The position numbers and the translations under genes are program-made. Of a stretch of 64,000 nucleotides of DNA, positions 56,696 through 64,000 are shown in pieces; position 1 is the first letter of the stretch; each line of letters opens with the position of its first letter. The stretch is from Paguma larvata (taxonomy: Eukaryota > Chordata > Mammalia > Carnivora > Viverridae): NCBI GenBank assembly GCA_030068075.1, contig CM057844.1, positions 13,624,001 to 13,688,000 of the forward strand, in the 5' to 3' direction. The notes beneath the pieces are model-generated. The model saw nothing but the letters and a program-made list of their open reading frames with translations. It had not been told where the DNA came from and made no database searches.

Positions 56696-58855
56696 GACTC
56701 AAAGACCACAGCTGAAAAGCAAGAATCTATAGAACTAGATAGATGGCATTTGGAAGCCACAAAAAGAGAAGAATTGAGGGTTATTTCTGCTTTTGTTTGT
56801 TTTCTCTGAGAAATTACAAATATGGTAGTGGAATTCACTGAGATGGGGAGGTTTATCACCATTCCTGCTTTCCAAGTTACCTTACTGCTGTCTGGTGGGA
56901 TGGAAAACTTTTTAGAAGGATTGAATGGCAACCCACTTTGGCAAAGGAGTCAAATTTGGGATTACGATAATGTAAAATCACATTTCCAACCCAGTAGAAA
57001 GAACTGACGCATGAACTATGATGAAACCAAGATCTTAGCAGTAAAATGAGCATTTTCTGATGAGCCTGCATGCATTGCCAAGTACTTCGTTAAAAAGAGT
57101 GGTTTATGGATCATTTTTTTCCCCCAGAGACATCAGGTGCCTTTAAAAGGTGGTAAAAAATTGGGTCATAGCACAACTGAAGTAAATGGGACAAAGGAAA
57201 TGATTCTTCTACTTTTGCACATACTGTCCAACAGTTGTTCACGTGTCCCTAACAAGCTCACAATCTTTATATTCCTGGCAGAGTTTGTTTAATTCCAGTC
57301 AACAATTCACCATCTTTAGACTTCATCATGCTTTGCAAAATATGAAGCCCAGCCATTGAATTGCTAAGCAACTGCTAAGTGTGCTCACAAATGAAGGCTT
57401 TTTATACTTACAAATCTGAAAGCTGTTCTAGAATTCTCTGCCCTTGCTCAAAGATGCGTGAAAAGCCAATAGGAAATTATCTGGTTCCAGATGTGCATCA
57501 TAAATTGAATCTGACTTTATATGTTTTAGGACTTCACTGGTTGCTCCTAGAAATGGAAAAACATGGCGGGTCCAAGACTCTCTATACTATTCAAGTTCTT
57601 TTCATGTCTCTTCTCCTTTGCTTCTCCTGTCTGTCATGGGCTTGTCAAGTGAATCTTGTTGCAGAGCTATTGAACTGGAGTTGTGTTTTGCCTAAGTTTA
57701 AAGCCTCCGCAAAGTAGGATTTCCAATAGGCCCAGAGTATTTCTGATTTGGAAGGGCAATTTGAGCTGGAAAATATGATTTTCTGGCTTGAAGAAAAATT
57801 TTAAAAGATTTATAAAATTCCCAGAAGACTTTTTGGACATCAATTAGCTCTAAGAATATTGTGCAAATGAATCAGAAACATATGGATAAGTTCCCCCCTG
57901 AATTAAATATGGGTTTCACAAGTGAATGGGGTGGGAAAAGCAGTTGGTAAAGGGAAGAGCATTGACAAAATTATTTCAAATCCATGTTAAAACCATCTGA
58001 AAATCCATTTTATAAATGAATAAAAATGTTACCAATATTTCGGTTCATCCTAATTTGAAATGTTACGTTTGTTCTAACTAATCCTTGACATTGATCTTCA
58101 AAAATAACCTGATAAATCAAACAGAAAACATTGTTTTCCTAGGCTTCTTTCATATCATTTTATTAGGTTCCATTCAACAGTTTTGATGGAGGTAAGTGGT
58201 CGATAAGCATTATCTTATCTCTCCTCGGGAATAAAATCGAGAAAGTGTTTTCCATGATGAAAATCTAGTGGCATTTACTAACCATGGTACCTTCTCTAGG
58301 GGACTATGAGAAGATTAAGGAAAATGTATTATTATTTGGGAATTGGGAAGTAGATCTGCACTTAAGTATCATGATCTCAGCATGAAGCAGAATGCTGAGC
58401 AAAAAAGAAATACTCTTTACTTACTTCTTGATTCATTTTAATAGCAATTACAGTACAAACAAACCAACAACAAAATAAACCGACCTTGATAACTTTCTCT
58501 GCATATAGCCAAGGTCAAGTCCAACTTAACATTCTTTTCTAAAAATGCTGCTTTGTCACACTGCCAAGGACAAAGGAAATTTGAGTCCAAGTATATATCT
58601 TTAAAAATCTTGGGAATGTTTTAACAAGGAGAGAAAATTTTCTCATAATTACCATATAAGATGACTGAATTCAATGCCTCCTATGCTCCTAGAGTTTGAA
58701 AACAGTGAGCTGTCCTTTAATCCTAAGTTTTTCTTTATTTATTCCATGAATCTACATAGCAAATCATTCTTCTAATAAACAATGTCAAAGCAAATCTAAG
58801 TCAAAGTCTGACAAATTGTCACTTTTACCATCTTAAAGCAGGCTAAGAACTCATT
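56696..58855. other. Repeat-poor unassigned sequence
   Basis: About 2.1 kb without recognised transposons. Orphan frames at 56656-56931, 56822-57071 and 57379-57717 have no domain. The 112-codon frame at 57379-57717 is hydrophobic near its end, but no signal or family is evident. The block 57870-58260 keeps several CpGs and could be regulatory. Confidence 0.35.
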
Positions 58856-58859
58856 TCTA

Positions 58860-59360
58860 CAACTGGAATCCAAAATCATCAAACTCCTTACAAGGCTGGC
58901 TTCCTCCATCCCTTACGCTCACCTCTCCTACCTTTTCTTACAACCCTCCAAGTCCACCACAGGTCCTAAGGCCTTCATTCTGTTCTTAAAATACATTGAG
59001 TTTCTCCCCATCTTGGAGCCTTTACAATGGCCATTCCCTCTGCCTAGACATTAGACCCTCACACCCTCATATGGCTTATTCCTTCCTTTCATTCTGATCT
59101 ATGTTCATGTGCCCACTCCTAGCCCCAGTCATTCCACACTCTATGAAACTGTTTACTTTCTCTCTTAGAAAATTATCACTCCCAGAAGTGATTGTGTTGC
59201 TACACTTATCTACTAGTTTATTTCTGTCTCCTCACAAACTGTAGGCTTCGTGAAAGGAAGGGTCAAATCTGGCTGTTTATTACTCTGTCCTCAGCTCCTA
59301 GGACATGAACTTGCAAAGAGTAGACAAGAAATATTTGTTAAAAGGATGAATTAATTAATG
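58860..59360 (+). mobile_element. L2 3' region, plus strand
   Basis: Contains caaactccttacaaggctgg, atggccattccctctgccta, tgtctcctcacaaactgtag and a final gaaatatttgttaaaaggat with ttaattaatga-like text. This is one of the best L2 matches in the window. Confidence 0.8.
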
Positions 59361-59369
59361 AGCCATGTA

Positions 59370-59800
59370 ACAATTGTTATTGGTGCCTAATCCAGATCTC
59401 TTTACTAGTTCTGTTCATCCCCAACTGTTGTGTGGTCCATACTGCTAAGGGCTCATGCCTGCATCACTCCCTGGAGGACTAGCCTTGGACAACCTAAGCA
59501 CATTACCTATGGAGTTTTCAGTCTCCTTGTTGCATCCCATAGACACTGACTGATTGGTGCACAGATGACAGAAGCTCAGCTCTCAAGTAAAACAAACTCA
59601 TGTGGTATCATTCACATTCCAGAGCTCCTTGCAGGATCAATATGAAGTTAAACTTTACCTGAAACCTTGTTTTTGCTATGCTTCTTCCCATTTCTGTCCT
59701 GATTCTCTGGCTGCCTTTCTCCCTCAACAAATAACTTTTCCCTAAATCCTTATCTCATGCTCAGCTTCTAGGGAACCCAACCTAAAATAAGCCATAAATA
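59370..59800. repeat. LTR-like old repeat
   Basis: The right end carries a ccttatctcatgctcagctt stretch, then ctagggaacccaacctaaaa. This is the kind of 3' end seen in old LTR-type repeats. The left side is diverged. The family is uncertain. Confidence 0.45.
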
Positions 59801-60083
59801 AAAGTTCATGAAATAGCAACCACCAACTGACAATTGTCGGCAGTGTCCATTTAACATTCAATTTGTGTTTATAAACAATTGCCAGTCTGTGTTCTGAACA
59901 CCAATGGGGAGAGAGAAGGTATGGTACTTACAACAGTGGTCCAAGAGTCCTTGCAGTTATTGGCAAAAAACGATGCATTCATTTGTATAATAAAACTTCA
60001 TTTGTAGACTACATTAATGACACACCTCACACAAATATATAGCAAAAATAATAAATGCAGATGGATTTTGTAATACTAAACTT
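59801..60083. other. Unassigned sequence
   Basis: About 280 bp with no recognised repeat. Confidence 0.3.
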
Positions 60084-60096
60084 TATTATATATTAT

Positions 60097-60300
60097 GGGT
60101 GCCTGTGTGACTCAGTTGGTTATGCATCAGATTCTTGATTTTGGCTCAGGTCATAATCTCATGGTTGGTGAGTTTGAGGCCCATATCAGGATCTGCACTG
60201 ACAGTGCAGAGCCTACTTTAGAGTCTGTCTCCCTCTCTCTCTGCCCCTTCCCTGCTCACACGCTCTCTCTGTATGTCTCAAAAGTAAACATTTAGAAAAA
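60097..60300 (+). mobile_element. Can-SINE, plus strand
   Basis: The head gggtgcctgtgtgactcagt is preceded by TA-rich sequence. The tRNA-like body and TC region are present, and the tail reads aaaagtaaacatttagaaaaa. Drift in the B-box region and an unclear target-site duplication suggest an older copy. Confidence 0.9.
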
Positions 60301-60812
60301 TTATTTTATTATAAAACATCAATTTGGGTTAATTCTTGGTCATTTTATTTTTCATCAATTTTAATACCCTTGGGTATATAAAATTTTTTTAATATTAAAG
60401 AGGGATTCTCATACTCTAAAAAGATGGGTATTGTTGATTTAGAAAATGAATTCCAAAGTAAAAGAAAGGGAGAACACTGGGTTCAAAGAATCAACCTAAG
60501 GACCCAGGACCAAATTCTAAGAAAAAGTTGCCTTCTCGGCTCCACAATCTTTTCCCCATCCACTTTCCTAAACACTTTCACCTATTCTTATTACTTGAAA
60601 TTCCTAAGTTTGAAATTCATTTGACTTAATGAGTATATCATTTAAAATATGTTAATGTCTCTGGGAAGGTTAGGAGGTCAGCAACCACCCCCACTGCAGT
60701 AAGAAATTGCCAAGCCATTGACTCAATAAATATTTCTTAAGAACTCACTATGTATAAGGCACTAAGCTTATCTAGCAAGGGATATGAAGTTCCATAAAGG
60801 ACTGGTCTTTAC
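60301..60812. other. Unassigned sequence
   Basis: The 66-codon frame at 60424-60624 has no domain. Nothing recognised. Confidence 0.3.
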
Positions 60813-60852
60813 AAGAAAGAAAGAAAAAGAAAGAAAGAAAGAAAGAAAGAAA

Positions 60853-60892
<40 letters not shown>

Positions 60893-61211
60893 GAAGGAAG
60901 GAAGGAAGGAAGGAAGGAAGGAAGGAAGGAAGGAAGGAAGGAAAAAAGAAAAGGGAAGGGAAAGGAAGGGAACTGGAAGGGAAGGGGAAGGGAAAGAAAA
61001 GGAAGAAGAAGAAGAAGAAGAAGAAGAAGAAGAAGAAGAAGAAGAAGAAGAAGAAGAAGAAGAAGAAGAAGGGGAAGAGGAAGGAGAAGGAGGAGGAGGA
61101 GGAGGAGGAGGAGGAGGAGGAGGAGGAGAAGAAGAAGAAGAAGAAGAAGAAGAAGAAGAAGAAGAAGAAGAAGAAGAAGAAGAAGAAGAAGAAGAAAAGA
61201 AAAAAGAAAAG
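60813..61211 (+). repeat. Polypurine array with GAAA, GGAA, GAA and GGA blocks
   Basis: About 400 bp that is purine on the plus strand except for CT at 60973-60974. Ordered blocks are GAAA (60813-60891), GGAA (60892-60942), GAA of about 23 units (61002-61070), GGA (61088-61128) and GAA of about 23 units (61127-61196). The central GGA block lies between two GAA blocks of similar length. Both 150-codon frames are artefacts. Confidence 0.97.
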
Positions 61212-62164
61212 TTTTCTTATCATCTGGCTAAAATAAGTTAGAAACTGAAAAATTTTGGTGAGTTGGAGGCATGAAATACAGAAGGATTAGTTTCCTAATC
61301 CTTTAGCTTTCGTTAAAACCCTATAAAAGCATGAACAGGTAAGAAAGAGAGGTTCCAAAAACGAAGATGAAAAAATAAATAGGTATAGTCAGAAATGTTG
61401 CCTGAGTCATCATACAAGAAAGAAAGGGGGAGAACCAAAACCTCTCTTCCCTCTCCCCACTATAAGATGTAGCTTTCTGACTCTAAATTCAGTTTAATAC
61501 TATTGTTGATCTCTTTTATGTATAATGTAATAAACGCTATTTACCTACAGAAGGACTCCAATCCCTCGCTTCAGTTACCTTTGCAGAAGGCAATGCTGTT
61601 TTTCAGACCTACTTATTAATATGTATCTTAACACGCAATTCAATCTATAGGGCACTACGCCTTTGTCCACAGGCTTGCGATGATACTATTCATGAAAGAT
61701 GAGCTATGATTTGGGAAACAGGCCAGCATTTTCCCCTATGAAGTAACCTCTGTATTGGCTAATAAACACTCCCATGTTCAACACAGAACAGCTTTGTTAC
61801 CACGTATACCTCACTGGTTTTAGATCCTATCTGGAGGTTTAAGGAGGAAAGTTAGACATTCATTCCAAAAGGTATGTATCAATCATCTATTATGCACCAA
61901 GTGCAATGCTGCGCACTAGGAACACAAAGATATTAGTTAAACACCTCAATTCCAGAAAATCAAATTCTGGAATCCCAAAGAAGTAATATTAATTCTGCCT
62001 AGTGGAATCAGGGGAGATGTTGGGAGGAAGCTGATGTTGTCTATCTGATCCTTAAAAGAAAAAGAGGTGGAAAGGAAGTGAAGGCACCCCACCCAGCCAG
62101 AAGAGCCTGTATGAATATACTGTAATAGGAAACTGTATGGTCTAACAGGGAGAGGTGAAGAGGT
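61212..62164. other. Repeat-poor unassigned sequence
   Basis: No gene. The block 61500-61720 is repeat-free, with a few CpGs (aataaacgctatttacctac, ctccaatccctcgcttcagt, aacacgcaattcaatctata). A piece of the old family of 55930 may lie near 61862-61930. Confidence 0.35.
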
Positions 62165-63165
62165 TAGTAAAGCTAAAATATAGTGTCTTCACACCTCTTC
62201 ATATGTTTAGGATCACTGACCATTTGGGTATGCTCTTTTGTAAAGTGACTATTCAAGTCTTTTTCTTATTTTACTATTGGGTCACTCAGCTTTTCCTTAT
62301 TAAGAAATAGGAGCTCTTTATATATTCAAGATATGTGTCCCTCTGCCAGGCATATATATTGAAAATATATTCTGATCCATGGGTTTCATTTTCTCTCTCA
62401 ATAATGTCTTTTGAAAGACAGGGGATCTTAACATAAATAACTTATCAACTTTTCCCTTTACACTTAGCACTTTTTGGGTCTTGTTTAGGAAAACTTTTCA
62501 TAATCATATTATTCATATTTGCCAAAAGTTATAAGCAACGCAAATGTCCATTAAGAGTAAAATGGGTACAGGGCGCCTGGATGGTTCAGTCAGTTAAGCA
62601 TCCAACTTCAGTTCAGGTCATGATCTCGCAGTTTGTGGGTTGGAGCCCCACAATGGGCCATGTGCTGACAACTCAGAGCCTGGAACTTGCTTCAGATTCT
62701 GTGTCTCCTGCTCTCTCTGCCCCTCCTCTTCTTGCACTCTGTCTCTCTCTATCTCAAAAATAAACATTATATTTTTTTAAATAAAGAGTAAGATGTGTAA
62801 ATAAATAATCCCTTCAGTGGAATATTATACAGTGATGAACATGAATCAACTGTAACCAATTGCACTATATGAATGAAACAAACATAATGTTACTGACACT
62901 GTAAAATACATACTCTAAGAGTCCATCTATGTAAAATTCCAAAACTGTAAAAACTAATCTATGGGATTAGGAATCAAGACAGCTAGCCCTGGCAGATGGT
63001 GACTGGGAAGAACCTTGAGGGGATTTTAGGGTGCTGATTTTATTCTGTCTCATGATCTGGTTCCCAATTTCATAAGCATGCAACTTTTATAAGAACTCAT
63101 CAAGCAGCACAAATATTTTACATTTATATTTCCATAAAAATATTTATATTTAAAAATATAAGAAA
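62165..63165. mobile_element. Old LINE-1, probably 5'-inverted, split by a SINE
   Basis: The left part (62165-62500) reads as reverse-strand L1 ORF2: cctcttcatatgtttaggat, caagtctttttcttatttta and ttaagaaataggagctcttt. The right part (about 62505-63160) reads as plus-strand L1 3' end: gcaacgcaaatgtccattaa, tggaatattatacagtgatg, atgaaacaaacataatgtta and a gtgactgggaagaaccttga region. In L1 the left part belongs upstream of the right part, so one 5'-inverted insertion explains both. Two separate fragments is the alternative. Confidence 0.65.
62571..62780 (+). mobile_element. Can-SINE, plus strand, inside the old L1
   Basis: Head gggcgcctggatggttcagt, body, TC region and a tail aaaaataaacattat. 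A flanking repeat of about 15 bp (agagtaaaatgggta and agagtaagatgtgta; about 62554-62568 and 62785-62799) has two mismatches. The L1 text resumes right after it. Confidence 0.93.
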
Positions 63166-64000
63166 AGTCCACTTGAGGGAGAACAGTAGCAAAAAAGAAA
63201 AAAATTAGGCTGGAAAGAACAAAAGATCTAGAATTTGAAAATCTCTACTAAGAAATTTTGTAAATTTTAATTTGTTTTAAGATCTGGGTTTTAGAAAAAC
63301 TAACTAGCCATGTGGAGGACCGAGGCGAGTGTGGATGTGAAGGGAGGTAAGGGGACCTATTTGGAAGGTCTATAACAGTCCAAGTGAAAGATGAAGAGGC
63401 CTAACTGGAAGAAAAGGCAGTGGCAATGAAGAGAGATGAACTTGGGTTTCCCCACTAAATGTTTCTTTAAAATCTACTCACCAGTGTTACAAGACCATAA
63501 GCACCTGCCCAAAGCGTGGGGGGCAAAGGCCTACAAGTCTTCAACAGATGTTAAGTTTTCAAACAATGAAAGACCTTGATAAACATACCTCTCTCCTGGA
63601 TTTATGAAGTCCAAGCATTTTTGTCTGGCTCTCATCTTAGATTGTAAGACATGAATGCTGATACAAACCCACATATGGATTAGTGGAAAGTTCCAGAACT
63701 GACACAATATTGTTTGGACACATTTTTCCTTCCTCCTTTCTCCTACCCTCCTTTGCACACTGTTCAAGTTCTCTTGCTGGGTGGTTTCTACTTGTCTTGT
63801 TAATTCCCTCCTCTCTCTCCATGCTTATTAGGAGAAAGAATGATATTTTTTTTTCTTGGAAATGAGGAGCTCTGGAAGGCAGCAACCACACAGAGAACTC
63901 AGGTAGGCAACATGGTGCACGACGGAGCATGACCAGGGCCTCTAGGCACAGAGAGTGCCATGAAATCTTCCATAAGCACAGGGTCAAGACTGAACTGGTG
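63166..64000. other. Unassigned sequence with a possible old repeat
   Basis: The part at 63285-63440 resembles the 55930 family (gaccgaggcgagtgtggatg, then a tataacagtccaagtgaaag region). Orphan minus-strand frames at 63531-63767 and 63637-63987 have no recognisable domain. The window ends in this sequence, so the context to the right is unknown. Confidence 0.35.

Noticed and set aside
60768..61236. Two 150-codon frames in the GAA/GGA array
   Set aside because: Pure low-complexity translations of the simple repeat.
1..64000. CRISPR array, operons or phage-like modules
   Set aside because: No regularly spaced repeats, no compact gene strings and no bacterial gene features. The transposon content is mammalian.
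1..64000. tRNA genes matching the SINE heads
   Set aside because: The tRNA-like parts are followed by TC-rich and A-rich SINE bodies and lack a mature cloverleaf and acceptor end, so they are SINEs rather than tRNA genes.

Overview
The window looks like non-coding nuclear DNA from a carnivore, most likely a felid (or another feliform). The main evidence is fifteen copies of the tRNA-Lys-derived Can-SINE in its cat-type form. These copies have a tRNA-like head (gcacctgggtggctcag), a TC-rich middle and a tail that reads as AAATAAATAAACATTAAA. Dog-type SINEC copies have a different head and body. Other mammalian signatures are LINE-1 3' ends, ancient MIR and L2 copies, MER5-type hAT fragments and MaLR-like LTRs. 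I see no bacterial, viral or organellar genes.

I found no protein-coding exon, tRNA gene, rRNA gene or CpG island that I can support. The longest open frames are translations of polypurine microsatellites or of L1 ORF2 remnants. The rest are short orphan frames that look like chance. The only recognisable coding remnants are two dead L1 ORF2 C-terminal pieces (about 9.5-10.2 kb, and 46.98-47.4 kb in two orientations). The window is best read as an intergenic desert or a long intron.

Layout. 0-4.4 kb: a SINE, a short duplicated segment, and an L1 3' end interrupted by a second copy of that segment. 4.5-9.2 kb: MIRs, two SINEs and an LTR-like repeat. 9.5-10.6 kb: a 5'-truncated L1 with a 16-bp target-site duplication (TSD). 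11-20 kb: mostly unassigned, with a MaLR-like LTR (14.3 kb) and a GGAGA tract (17.6 kb). 20-22.5 kb: a TA/CA mosaic, two SINEs about 200 bp apart and an old LTR. 24.9-25.7 kb: unique sequence that could be regulatory. 26-34 kb: SINE-dense, including a SINE inside a SINE inside a MER5 element. 34.7-36.3 kb: an old L1 split by an MLT1 LTR. 37-38.7 kb: unique sequence with retained CpGs. 39-46 kb: MIRs, LTRs and SINEs. 46.7-47.4 kb: an L1 with a 5' inversion. 52.4-53.0 and 60.8-61.2 kb: long polypurine tracts. 55-59.8 kb: L2, MIR and LTR relics. 62.2-63.2 kb: an old L1, probably also 5'-inverted, with a SINE in it.

No genes work together here. The biological content is a layered record of retrotransposition (MIR/L2/MER5, then MLT1 and old L1, then felid-lineage L1 and Can-SINE), plus structure-prone simple repeats and a few candidate regulatory blocks. 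I saw no previously undescribed gene system. The most unusual items are the composite duplicated segment inside an L1, the nested insertions, the two 5'-inverted L1s and the polypurine arrays.
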